Source: Flammula alnicola (lineage: Eukaryota > Basidiomycota > Agaricomycetes > Agaricales > Strophariaceae). Taken from it: DNA of 64,000 nucleotides. A program made the translations under genes and the position numbers. Under the pieces are notes generated by a model, which saw only the letters and a program-made list of their open reading frames with translations, did no database searches and had not been told where the DNA came from. The DNA is taken from the NCBI GenBank assembly GCA_015499995.1, contig JADNRV010000059.1, positions 124,001 to 188,000 on the forward strand. The letters run 5' to 3'. Shown here one piece after another: positions 42,969-53,289 of this stretch; position 1 is the stretch's first letter, and every line of letters begins with the position of its first letter.

Positions 42969-44724
42969 TGAAGAGACCGCGAGCGGCTAGCTGTGAACGG
43001 ACTACTATTCTCCTTACCTGAGCTATTTTTAGCACTTAGTAAAGCTTATACCGTAGTCTAAATGTTACAAGTCCGGACATTACAATGACAAGGCTACTAA
43101 GGACTAGAGGAAACTATGCAAGATAACGAGGAACACACGGTCAATTAAAGACATTATCATTAGTAACTATTGAGATAATAGTCAATACATCTAATAAAGT
43201 GTATGGAAATAGGCGCCTTTCAGTAATATCTTAACCATCCGGCCTATACAGAACGAGGCACGGATCTCTAGATTAAAGAATGGACATCTAAGCACACTAC
43301 AGGACAGGTCGCGTGACATTGCCGAAGGCATCAAGGACAGTGGAGCAGTCGGGGTAAAGCAGACGCCCATAGACGCGCCTGTAGCAACGCCGATCAAAGC
43401 TCGGATCAAAGGGATACCAAATTGGGAACACATACCATATCAGGTAATAACTGGGTACAGGAAGATTTCCGGGGTGCATAACTCGACACAGCGAGATCCC
43501 AGATGCACGCCGAGGGTACCAAGATACCGGGTACAGAGGACGAAGGGTTACAACCCTAATCACGAGCATTATCTCAGACAGAACGTGCGTGGATTGCCCG
43601 AGCGTCTCCAACGAGATGTAGGCGCGTCTATGCTCCGGTCAGTCTATAGCCAATGACAGGACAAGATACCAATGCAAATGAAAGGTCACGAGCCTGTATA
43701 CCACGCGGTCGAGGAGGATTAAGTCTTAGGTGCTTAAGTTAGCCGAACCGATGACGATCTGAGCTCCCGATCCAACCAAAAAGGCATGATTGAGCGGATG
43801 AGCACGGAAACTGTACTCCACAAGGCCGCCGCTCGTGCACAAATGCCCATGAAATCTCTATATTCTCGTCATTGCATCTATGTAATAATATATTGTCTCA
43901 GTAGTATATAAGCAGCTCTATAACACCATAGAATACAAGCAATTTACCACCCATGAGATACAAGCGCTTAAAGAGTTATATCTTAAGTGTTTCGCCTCTA
44001 AGTACTAAGTAGCTTCAAAGCGAGAGTCCCATAATTATCAAAAGAAACCAAGTAACGATATAAACGAACTGTTAAAGATGAGAACGCGTGTCTAAGTGAT
44101 CCGCCAAGACAAGTAAAGAGAGTTATAAGCCAAGGAACCTGTCTAAGTGACTTGTTCAAAACCTACTCTTTGTCAAAAGGACATCTGGGGACCTGGACTG
44201 TAGTGTCGGTGGACGAAAGCATCTACACGCCTCTGGCCATTGTTAAGGGACTGTAGTGTCAGCGGATAAGACATCTGCACGCCTCTTTCCACAAGTATAG
44301 TTTTTGAGACAAGTAAAGACAAGTTAAAGGGCATAGAGCCATCTTCTCAATTGGAGAACAAGACAAAGCGAGATCAGTTAGCAGTTTGTGCATAAGAGCA
44401 CTAGTTTCCGAGTACCAGACCAGAATTTACACAAGTCTATTGGACTTAAAACGACCCATTGACTATAAACGCGCCTAAAGCCTTGTCTGAGCCGTTACAT
44501 AGTTAAACACCTTCTTTTATCGCACACCTACTATCAGGTATCGATATTATAAAACTATTATCCTCCCCTTGGACGAACTAAGTCAACTAAACATTGATTT
44601 GGGTGTTTGAGTGTAGAAAAGTAGTTATTAAAAGTGAAGCAAGTCAGATTTGATAGTATCTCTTTAATAGACATTACAAAGTCTATTGAAAGCGACTACT
44701 TGATTATCTAGTAGTTCACACACA
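42969..44724 (-). repeat. LTR family U, most complete copy (1.76 kb)
   Basis: In plus coordinates it runs from TGAAGAGACCGCGAG (42969) to CTAGTAGTTCACACACA (44724), i.e. TG...CA ends. It is followed at 44725-44746 by CCCCGCACTAAGCATCTTTA, the reverse complement of a polypurine-like tract, so it is the 3' LTR of a minus-strand element. Other copies are 36490-36700 (+), 37639-38441 (-), 54657-55482 (+), 62348-62465 (+) and 62998-64000 (-). The internal region expected at higher coordinates has been replaced by other repeats. Confidence 0.75.
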
Positions 44725-44739
44725 CCCCGCACTAAGCAT

Positions 44740-45480
44740 CTTTACCGCGGTGTCGTGGGGTCGTCGATGCAACGGCGGCATCGTGGGGGTGGCCGTGGAT
44801 GCACCTGGGGCATCGTGTATTGATCGTCGAGGGGAGTGGGCGGTGGGTGAAGGCAATGGGATGAGGAGCCGGGGTGTGCAACACCAAATGGTGCAGTGGA
44901 TGGGGTTCGCGGGTGGTGTAAGGCCGTGGTCGAGGTCCCAAGCACAGATCTGAATGTCATCTGATGCAGACGACATTCGAATCTGAGGAGACGATGAACA
45001 GCGGTTCGTCGTCTCCTCGTACAAGCTGTGGGGAAGAGGTGAGTGTGCGTGTGGTCTGAAGTAGAAGTGCAGAATGAGTCGGCAGTACCGACTCATTTGC
45101 TCACATACCTCGCGGGTCCCCTTCTACCAGGGCCTCCCCTCTTGGTCTCTCAGTCCCCTCGCTGCCCACCTATATCCTCCAAAAGAAAGTCCACACCCCT
45201 TGACAAGAAGGGGGCATGAGAGAGTGCGGGTTGAAGTAAAGGAGGATGAGGTGGAGGTTGAAGATAACAATCAACAACATTTGAGGTTGTTGATCATGTT
45301 ATCCGGCAATTTCCGAGAATGACCGCATTGGCCAGGAAATGCAGACCATCACAGAGTCTCGGAGAGGGAGTGACAATCCGGTGAGGCATTATGAATTTGC
45401 GACATGCATGTCACAAATTCATCACAGAAATCAATGAAAGTGCGAGGGCGATGCGACGTGTTTAGTCACCTGATCATATC
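44740..45480. repeat. Dispersed repeat R2, copy b
   Basis: Same order as copy a at 27440-28290: GATGCACCTG-rich start, an inverted CGAGGAGAC/GTCTCCTCG stretch, the RGDP-type motif on the minus strand (KRGGPGRRGPARYVS, about 45105-45150), and the terminal block GTTATCCGGCAATTTCCGAG, CATGCATGTCACAAA, GCGACGTG (45297-45460). Confidence 0.6.
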
Positions 45481-45689
45481 TGAGCTTTGCAAAATTCCCT
45501 AAGTCATCTCAAGCGGAGTTTGGAATTGAGGGTCACCTGACATGTTGAACTTTCATTGCACAGTTGAAATGCTTTGTCTTCCCTCCCTCTTTCCTCACCT
45601 GAACTGAACAACTGCGCTGATGGCATTTGCACCCCTCCCCTTATGTTAGGGATGTGGGCTGACTTTCAAGAGGGGTAGGTGATAGAAAA

Positions 45690-46199
45690 TGGATCACATA
45701 CAATGAGAGGAGACCCTAGAAGAGGGAGACCCACTTGGTGCATCACGAGACAAGAGTCGTATGACTCATCTCGCATTCTGCTCTCACCGCCCCTACCTCC
45801 AACTCACCAATCCACCCTCAGGCCATACAGTGGAACTAAAAACCAAGACGGCTCCATGGGCAGTTGCAAAACACAACACCAAAGACAAAACAGCCACAGG
45901 TACATCACAGTGCAACCCTCTGCCTGCGCTGCTGCTAACCCCCAACTCCACCCTTTTTTTGTGCAGGCAATGACTCTGCGCATGCAGTTGCATTACCAGG
46001 ATGCCACGGAATGCACAATGATGAGCTACATCGCTGAGACCAAGTATGTCACAATGCAAACCTTTGCCCACGCTGCTGCTAACCCCCTCATTTGTGCAGG
46101 TAATGATGCTGTGCACCAAGTCCACCAGGTAGGTCACAGTGCAACCCCTTTCTTGCATTATTGCTAACTCCCAACCCCCACACCTCTTTTGTCGAGGTC
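45690..46199 (+). other. RGDP motif plus three intron-like cassettes
   Basis: Plus-strand MRGDPRRGRPTWCITRQ (45700-45750) is followed by three cassettes that look like short introns: 45900-45966, 46044-46099 and 46129-46196. Each opens GTA(C/T/G)(A/G)TCACA(G/A)TGCAA, has a GCTAAC branch-point-like box followed by C/T-rich sequence, and the first two end in GTGCAG. The segments between read as short exons (e.g. AMTLRMQLHYQDATECTMMS). They are near-copies of each other. Product unknown. Confidence 0.5.
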
Positions 46200-46448
46200 T
46201 TTACACTCCCCCACCTGTTCCACGTGGACTTCACGGACTCCACGGAATCCATGGACAATCCGTGGACTTTTTACATTTTTTTTCAGGTTTGATTTTGGTG
46301 AAAACACCTGCCAAATTGCAAATTTTAGTCCACAAAAAGTCCACAAAAAGTCCACACAATGTCCATTTTGGGTGTGGACTCCATGAACTGTCCATGGACA
46401 ATGCCGTGGATTTTGTGGACTTGCCCTTACTATATTAATAATAATAGC

Positions 46449-46532
46449 AAAAAAAAGCCATAAGCAGGAATTGAACCATTGACCAACAGCATATTGTTGC
46501 AGCCGCGCTGTAGCCACCTGCACCAAGGTGCC
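46449..46532 (-). ncRNA. tRNA-derived SINE-like unit or tRNA pseudogene
   Basis: On the minus strand from 46532, a Pol III A box TGGTGCAGGTGG (plus 46514-46525) and a B box GGTTCAATTCC (plus 46467-46477) are spaced as in tRNA genes. A run of eight T (plus 46449-46456) follows at once, matching a Pol III terminator. The acceptor and T stems do not pair well, so it is not a functional tRNA. A SINE head or decayed tRNA copy is most likely. Confidence 0.5.
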
Positions 46533-46722
46533 ATTTCCATTTTAAGAATTTTGGCTATATATATACCAAATTATGTCAGCAACTCGGCAACTGGTTACCG
46601 AACGTTGGTGACGCGGCTGCAACGTTGCCACGTCACCGCTTGCTTGCTTCCCACCACCACCCATCCACCATTCCACCACCATCCGCCTCCCCACGGACCA
46701 CCCGCTGACAGCACAACCACGG

Positions 46723-46723
46723 C

Positions 46724-46754
<31 letters not shown>
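46723..46754 (+). repeat. (CAA)n microsatellite
   Basis: About ten CAA units run without interruption, just upstream of a plus-strand RGDP-motif ORF starting at 46763. Confidence 0.95.
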
Positions 46755-46762
46755 CACGGTGC

Positions 46763-47720
46763 ATGAGGGAAAACGCACCGCGGGGGTGTTGGATCCCAAG
46801 GGGAGACCCAAGAAATGGGAGACCCGTACGGTGCATCGCGAACAATGAACCCCACAATGACGAACTAACCCCCGCCCCGTCCCTCGCAGACTCGACGTGC
46901 CCCCGGGCACGGCAAACGACACCGATGACACATGACACAGCGATGGACGCGACAACAATCACGCGGCGAGGCAATGAAGCGACGAAGCGACGAGCGACGA
47001 CGATGGCGCGGATCCGTGAAACCGAGCAACAGGACGACTCGACAACGCGGCGCGTGAGGGACATGTGCCGCCGGGAGTATTGGATACACAGGGGGGACCC
47101 AGGAATGGGAGGCCCACAAGGTACGTCATAAATGACGATACACAATGATGGCAATGACGGCTAACCCCCCACTCCATCCCCTGCAGCGTCCCCCGCAGAT
47201 ACAATGTGCCTGCCGGGCACTGAAACAATGCTGACAGCAGCGTCGCATGTGACCGACCACCCCAACCACACCCGCCGCGCGACCACCATGATGGACACGC
47301 GACGGCAACAACAGCGGGAGCACACGTCGTGCTCCCGTGTCGTGCTCCCGTGTCGTTCTGACATTGGGTGGGTGCTGAGAACCACAATGGCGGTGCAGCA
47401 GCAGACGTGAAGGTGACGCCAGCGGGCCTGCCACCTGCCCTATACCCCACGGGCACCGACAAATGACAGCGGCATTGTCATCGATCCCCCCTCACCATTG
47501 CCCCTCACCACGACCCCACGACAGCCACGATGAGCCCCGGGAACGCATGCCGATGAGCCACGATGGCTCATCGTTGCCACTGCACCTCACAAGCATGCCG
47601 GATGGCCCACCAAACGCGACGACGCCAGGAGGAAGGGCGCGGGGAGGATGAGGGGTGCGATGGGTACCACCAGGTACATGGACACCGCGGCTAACCCCCA
47701 CCCCATTTTCCTGCAGATAA
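46763..47720 (+). other. Possible multi-exon gene of RGDP/intron-cassette type
   Basis: ORF from ATG 46763 reads MRENAPRGCWIPRGDPRNGR; a second RGDP copy, REYWIHRGDPGMGGPQ, is at about 47072-47120. Intron-like cassettes with CTAAC-C-rich-CAG 3' ends lie at 46831-46889 (weak 5' site), 47121-47186 (GTACGT...CTGCAG) and 47674-47716 (GTACAT...CTGCAG). The segments between are rich in Arg, Thr, Asp and His. Whether a transcript exists is unknown; it may be a duplicated exon-intron unit spread by transposition. Confidence 0.35.
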
Positions 47721-48736
47721 CGACACCGCGGCACCTCGAACAGCCACGAACCATGACGAAACAGGGTACCAGGCACCCACAGCCATATGGCTAACCACGG
47801 CCACGAGAACAATGACGAGGCGTCCAACATGAACACTGACGACACCATCGAGAAGTGCCCGCAGAAGGCCGCAAGAACAACACCGTGGCGAACAACGACG
47901 GCCCTGCCGACAACAACAACGATGACAACGCCGCCGCTGCCACATGCCTTCGATCCGCCACATCACATGCCGCCCTTGTCCCGCCCTCCTTGTCCTGCCG
48001 CTGCCTTCCACCTTGCCACACCAAACCCCAATGCCCCCACCTTGTCTCATACAGATGGTTAGAGGGGGCCCTCAGCCATTTTTTGTAGTCATATACCATG
48101 TAATTACAGATTAAATAAATATATTTGATTTCATCCCTACATATATTGCTACATAAGTGTTCTACTTAACTGATTTCTACAGTATTTTTGTCTTGGGCTT
48201 AAATTCTTTGCAAGTCCATGGACAATGTACAAATAATGACTTGAAATCTCTTTCTAAGTCATTCTGGTCCACAGAAAGTCCACAGAAAGTCCATGGAAAG
48301 TCCACAGGCAGAATCCATGGGTTTGGACTTTGTGTGGACTTTGTGTGGACTTTTGTGGACTGTCCATGGACATCCGTGGACTAATTTTTACAAAAGTAAG
48401 AAAAACACCATTAAGTTGAAAGTCCACAAAAAGTCCATGGAATTCCATGGAGTCCGTGGAGTCCATGTGGACAGGTGGGGGACTGTAAAGTACAGAATCC
48501 AGAGCAACCTGGGTTCACCCAGGCAAGAAGTGCTTAAATTCAACTGCAGCCTAGGAGATCATTTGCTCACCCCAAGTACGTCCTAGGGTATCCTAAGTAA
48601 AAGCTAAAGGGAAGAGATTGCCCCAAGTGTCTCCTGGGAGCTAAGTGCAACCTGGCTGCCCTGGCACTCTTAGGGTCTCCTAGGGTACCTTCAAGTTTCC
48701 TGGGAAACTCCTGGGGCAAAAGTGTTTTTCCTGATG

Positions 48737-49080
48737 CCTGAACTCAACTCTTCTTTCACTGATGCTGATCTCGAAACTCAGCGTATCTTGCACCGCACTC
48801 ATCCCAGTCATCAGGACAAGGTTAACGAGCCCGGAGAGCTCTGGAAAGAGACTCTACATTGCCTTCATTTCATAGTGCATCTGTCTTATCATTTTCATAA
48901 GCTTGCTTATCATCCTTTTGTCTTACAGGCATCATTTATATCTTCCTGGAAGATGCATTCTGTGGTCCATCTTTTAATAACTTTACTGACTCTTCTTGGT
49001 CTGGTCCCCAAACAAACGGTTCATGATTATGTGTTGGTCTTTGTAGGAACCTGGCTGATCGCATATTAGAGATGTAACTG
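48737..49080 (+). pseudogene. Continuation of the plus-strand ORF interrupted by the 7.7-kb TIR element
   Basis: Directly after the right TIR, the plus frame reads PELNSSFTDADLETQRILHR and HPSHQDKVNEPGELWKETLH, then becomes hydrophobic and stops at about 49069. Its 5' part is at 41026-41045. The family is unidentified. The 3' part overlaps the minus-strand Gypsy RT fragment (48936 onward), so only about the first 200 bp are likely real. Confidence 0.35.
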
Positions 49081-49743
49081 CGCAGTACGCCAACAGTACT
49101 GAGGAAACCTCTGACCTGGAATAGGTCCATAAATTTGTCCCAATCCATGATCTGCTTTACGTGCTCAGTGGTTGGTTTGCGACCCTCCATAATGCACAAG
49201 TGACTGACTATGGTAATATCTGCTGTGCATATTACTGACTTATATCCTGAAAACATGCCGCTGCAATATTTCATGCATTGTACTACCCGATTAACATTCT
49301 GCATGTGTTCCCATACAAAGTGTCTAATTCCCAGGTTTTCTGGTATCATCTCATAAGTGCCATCTGTATTTTGGTAGTGAGTCAGAGGTCCTCTGACCGG
49401 TACATCATCAATATATGGGATCGTAAAGTCAGGCATTTCTTCTTTCAAAATAAATGTAACGTCATCATGGAAGATGGGAACAGAGTTTGTCCAGCCCATA
49501 GGTAAGGTTATTAAATGCATAGCACCGTAGGGAGTCTGGAATGTAGTAAGATCACGTGACTGCTCAGCTAATTGTCGCTCATCATATCCTACATATAAAT
49601 CAAACATTCCGCCACAAGCTCAGCCTGAAAAATGCGCGCTAATTCTTCTATTGCAGGCAGAAGCCCAGAGTGCGCGATGGTCACCTTGTTCAAGGGTTCC
49701 AAGCTGTGCACTATCCTGAGTTTTCCATTTTTCTTGGCCACGG
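48936..49743 (-). pseudogene. Ty3/Gypsy element A: reverse transcriptase
   Basis: Minus-strand KNGKLRIVHSLEPLNKVTIA (about 49715-49660) then MFDLYVGYDERQLAEQSRDL, TFQTPYGAMHLITLPMGWTN, the catalytic IPYIDDVPVRGPLT (YxDD box, about 49390), RVVQCMKYCSGMFSGYKS and VRGFLSTVGVLRSYI (start of the RT thumb/connection). This is the polymerase of a Gypsy retrotransposon. The C-terminal RNase H and integrase are absent after 48936. The 5' part of the RT exon is displaced to 51151 by a 1.4-kb insertion. Confidence 0.85.
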
Positions 49744-51150
49744 TGAGAGACCCGCTACGCGCTCAGCGACCTAAACAACACACACAACTGCAGAGCGAGA
49801 TCCTAACTAGGTCGAGCAATGCTCTACTAGCTTCAGAAATATGTAGTGTGCTGTACTCCATGGTGTTTGTTTTATTTAGCTAGCTGACTTGTAGACAGCG
49901 CCTCGTGGTTCATTTAAAGTGGATATGAGGGATTATTCAAATACATGTTTTATCTTCATTTCAAGCTTCGCTTTATCACAAGGATGAACAGTTTTATTGA
50001 TTTTAAGGTTTTATGTTTTTAGAAAAGCTCTCTAAGACACTACTAGCTCAACTTTCAAAGCAACTAGCTGCTCTGGAGGCTCAGAACTCATCTGAAACTA
50101 AGCCCACACTGTGCGCTATCTTCTGAACGATCTGCTAGCCCACTTGGACTCTGTTTCTGACTTTCTCTAGGCACTCTTCCAGCCTCTAAGCACTCTCTGG
50201 CTTCTAAATTCTTGGACCTTGTCCTCAAGAACTTCTCTTTAACACTAAGCCTTCTTCTGGCTTTCAAACGAACTCTATTGAAGTCAAACTGTTCCTTTAT
50301 TTGTCCTCTTTCTTACTAGACACTGCGTCCTAGCTCGAATTAAAACTGTGAAGAGATTGCTTAAGGTAAACTAGCTATAGAAGTACATCTTTTATACTAC
50401 AACTATATGTGGTTTCCATGTGTGAATAAAATAAGATAAAACATTCTTATCTCTTGTAAATAATGTCTGCAGGCAATGGGTATAGGGTTGGGTCCTTCAG
50501 ATGACCAGATAGAGGTCAAGGATTTGGAAATTCATCCCATTCTAGCACGCTAGGATGCTCCTGACTTCCGCGTACCATGCGCATCATGTGTGCATCTCGG
50601 CTAGCCATGCCGCTTTATTCTGGATCTGCGGCCATCATTGGTGCCAGTTTCTTCTTTCCTTTCTCATCCTATTACCACTTTTGGTAGTCCCCCGGGTAGA
50701 GGGTAGAGCGTGCACAAGATATGCTCGCTAGTAGTCGTTTGCGCTTTTGCCGCATGCTAGCTAGCTGCTTCTTGTACTCCTAGCTGTAGTATTTTTTTCA
50801 GCAATATACTGATTGTATTGAATTCACCGTGCACTATTTCCAAAGCATCCAGAAGTCTTTAATTTATTCCCCATGGTGTGTTTAGGCCTCGCTAGTCGTT
50901 TATGACTTATGCGTTCTATATTTCACTGCCTGATAACTTTTAACTGTCTCCCGGCTTATCATTCGGACTCATCTAGCTCTGAACTGCATCTGATTACCAT
51001 TGTCACAGGTTATATGACAACTAGTAGTCACATAGCTAGGCCTTAGACTACTGACTTGGGTGCGTTATAGTCTCTCTGTCTCGGTTATATTCTATAGGTA
51101 AAAGATGATATATTGCAAAATTCATGTGTGGCTGGTTTGCGACCCTATCA
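49744..51150. mobile_element. 1.4-kb TG...CA insertion splitting the Gypsy A reverse transcriptase (contains repeat R1b)
   Basis: RT text ends at SRWFTV (plus 51151 onward) and resumes at AKKNGKLRIV (49743 downward), so 49744-51150 is inserted. It begins TGAGAGACCC and ends GACCCTATCA. Its right half (50455-51150) is a direct repeat of 38463-39140, which ends with the same CCTATCA. TG/CA ends and lack of genes suggest a solo LTR; a clean target duplication is not visible (CACGG versus ACAGT). Small ORF MFLEKLSKTLLAQLSKQLAA at about 50010 (+) is probably chance or relic. Confidence 0.6.
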
Positions 51151-53282
51151 ACAGTAAACCAGCGAGATCAATACGGCAAGTTCGACGGCTCGTAGACCTG
51201 TGATTTTTCCTTGGACCTGATGATCTTACATACTTCATCATAAATTCCCAGAGGAATTGGGATATTCATTTCTACCCATGGCTTATGTTCTATGGTAGGA
51301 ATGACTACAGGAGGGAAGAAGTCTTCCCTGAATTTTCCTCATTCATCATCCTCCGAAGCGAACACCTGGTTCTATTCTGCGATGAGCTGATGTACCAGTT
51401 TGCATTCTTCTGGTAACAAGAAGTCTCCCTCATGTACTTTATCCATCACATCTTTTCTTTCTTGTGTATATCTTCCTTTTGGCTCGAAATCAGGTGGGTT
51501 TTTACTAAGCTTGGGCATATCTGCTAATGGATCTCCCTTGATTTCCCGCTTGATCCTGTACTGCTGATAAAAAGGCGAGCCTTTTTCCTTCATCCATGAA
51601 TGTTCCATTATCTTTGTGTTGTGCATAGCGCACGTGCAAATTTTTCTCGCTCTCCACAAGCTCTATCATCATCACTACCTCTCCTTCATCTGGGATAAAT
51701 TCCTCAAGGTCGTCTAAAAAGCCTGGGTGCTTTCATGGGTTGTCAGCTGATGCTTCTTCCTGTACTCAATAGGGTTCTCACCACATTCATATGTAGGTAG
51801 ACACACTTGCTTCCCAGTATTAGGGTCCGTGATAGTGATAGTCTGACTGCCATCCATCTCATTCTGAATCCTGCTTCTGGTAAGCATGTCAAATGGTCTC
51901 CCCAACAAAACTCGGTATGCTGGATTCTTAAGAATATGCACCTGTAGGTAGAGCATAAGTCCACCAAGATTAAATGGTACATTTCTTGCCAACCCAAGCA
52001 TTCTGTTTGTGGATCCATTTGTGCTCTGCATATTAACCGTGATTCCTGGGTTCCAGATTAAGCCTAGTTCAATAGCGACTGCCTCGGCCATAGACACAAT
52101 CTGCAAACTGGGATCTACTACTGCCTTTTCTTGACCCATCTGATTGATCTTCAAATAGATAGACCTAAGAGCTAGAGATTCCCATGTGACTATAGGTTCA
52201 TCAGGCAATGCTCCATCGTGTTCTTGTATGAACTACAACACAGGATTGCTTGCTATGTTCCAACCTGACATTGGCTGCCTGGTATCTTCTCAGTCTTTAA
52301 TCTCATCATTTTTAAACTGTAGATCATGAGTGAATGTCACCCTTGGTGCAGAAGTGTCATTCCTGCTCGGCCTCTCATATTCCTCATCTAAAATCTCCTC
52401 TATTAAGACTGGCTGCCTGGTTTTGGTTATCTTTTGAGCGAACACTTTAGTGACCAGACTATCAGGTAAACCGAATAGGTTCTTGAGTGGTACAGTTACT
52501 GGTGTGTCTAGAATAGCAGCCAATATCTTTTCTGAGTCAACTTCATCTTCTATGGGTGCACAGTTTTGTATGCTGGCCCCAGTCTCATTTTTACTTTTTT
52601 AGGCTTAGATGTGCTTGTTGGTTGTGCAACATATCACAATGCTGGGATGTCCACATATGGCAACTCCTTGGGCCTTGGTGAATCAATTACTGCTTTGGGT
52701 AATACCTTGGGCACTACTTGATCTCTTTTGCTTCTTTAGGGTGGGCCTCTCCTCACGTCCTCCTTCTCTTGCTCATCGCTCTCCTCATTTTCTGACTCTT
52801 CTATTTCTACTCAACTCTTGTGGTTTATGTCCTCAGGGGCCTTGGGTCTTCCATAAGAGGTCAGTTTCTTCACAGTCCCAGGCTTTCCCATCCTCGAACT
52901 ATTCAAAAACCTGACAGTTCTCTTCTTCCACTTCAATCTCATCCAGGGGTGAGGGTTGCCTGTCTTCTGCTATCATTCTATCAATGGTCTCTCTTCCTAA
53001 TAGCTGCACCAACCCATTTAATAATTGTGAAACCCTTGGATCTTGCATGTCTTGTAGCATCATATCCTGGGTTTGGTCACCTCCATGATAGAAGGATTGC
53101 ATATTTACTTTAGCCATTAGTATAATACCCAGCCTAGTTCTATACAACTGTTCCACCACTTCTTTGCACAAATTTTTGCTATCTGTAGGTAGCAGGAAAC
53201 CATTAGGGAGCTTTAACCACTTGTCTATGTGCTTGATCCATTTCAGATCCAAGTGTTTAAGTGTCTTCTTGCACCTGAGCAT
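51151..53282 (-). pseudogene. Ty3/Gypsy element A: gag end, protease and start of RT
   Basis: In minus order: the gag-like segment 53282-52899 (LDLKWIKHIDKWLKLPNGFL, GLVQLLGRETIDRMIAEDRQ); the junction 52523-52290 (MAAILDTPVTVPLKNLFGLP); the aspartic-protease region 52208-51714 (VVDPSLQIVSMAEAVAIELG, YRVLLGRPFDMLT); 51659-51372 (YTQERKDVMDKVHEGDFLLP); then FREDFFPPVVIP and KPWVEMNIPIPLGIYDEVCK to SRWF at 51151. Several TAG/TGA stops interrupt it. The protease active-site DSG/DTG appears as DPS, so it is probably inactive. It continues into the RT at 49743 after the inserted repeat. Confidence 0.8.
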
Positions 53283-53289
53283 GATGTAG

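Larger units (their letters stand above)
46200..48489. mobile_element. 2.3-kb TIR element with AGTCCAC subterminal repeats
   Basis: The left end TTTACACTCCCCCACCTG (46200) and the right end, in reverse complement TTTACAGTCCCCCACCTG (ending 48489), are inverted. Both arms hold about ten AGTCCA(C/T) or TGGACT motifs each (46225-46435 and 48215-48475), as in hAT-type subterminal regions. No target duplication was found. The interior (46440-48200) is GC-rich and carries the SINE-like unit, a CAA microsatellite, two RGDP motifs and three intron-like cassettes. No transposase is seen. Confidence 0.55.
41046..48736. mobile_element. 7.69-kb TIR element with perfect 25-bp inverted repeats
   Basis: Left end 41046-41070 begins CATCAGGAAAAACACTTTTG followed by CCCCA. 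The right end 48712-48736 is its exact inverted complement. Both subterminal regions are rich in CCTGGG/CCCAGG. Flanks are ...CTCTTCC and CCTGAACTC, consistent with a 2-bp CC duplication; joining them with one CC gives a continuous plus-strand reading MSSLPELNSSFTDADLETQR. No transposase is visible inside; the content is nested later material: an LTR, repeat R2, intron-like cassettes and an AGTCCAC element. The superfamily is undetermined; short duplication and CMC/CACTA-like size are only hints. Confidence 0.65.

Noticed and set aside
43297..43611. ORF METLGQSTHV and its near copy at 63285-63593
   Set aside because: Both lie entirely inside copies of the same LTR and are better explained as non-coding LTR sequence with chance open frames.
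46457..46532. Functional tRNA gene
   Set aside because: A and B boxes are good but the acceptor and T stems do not pair.
46542..46958. Minus-strand Val/Cys-rich ORFs across 46.5-47.2 kb
   Set aside because: They arise from reading the CAA microsatellite and Thr/Asp codons in reverse (poly-Val, poly-Cys); shadows.
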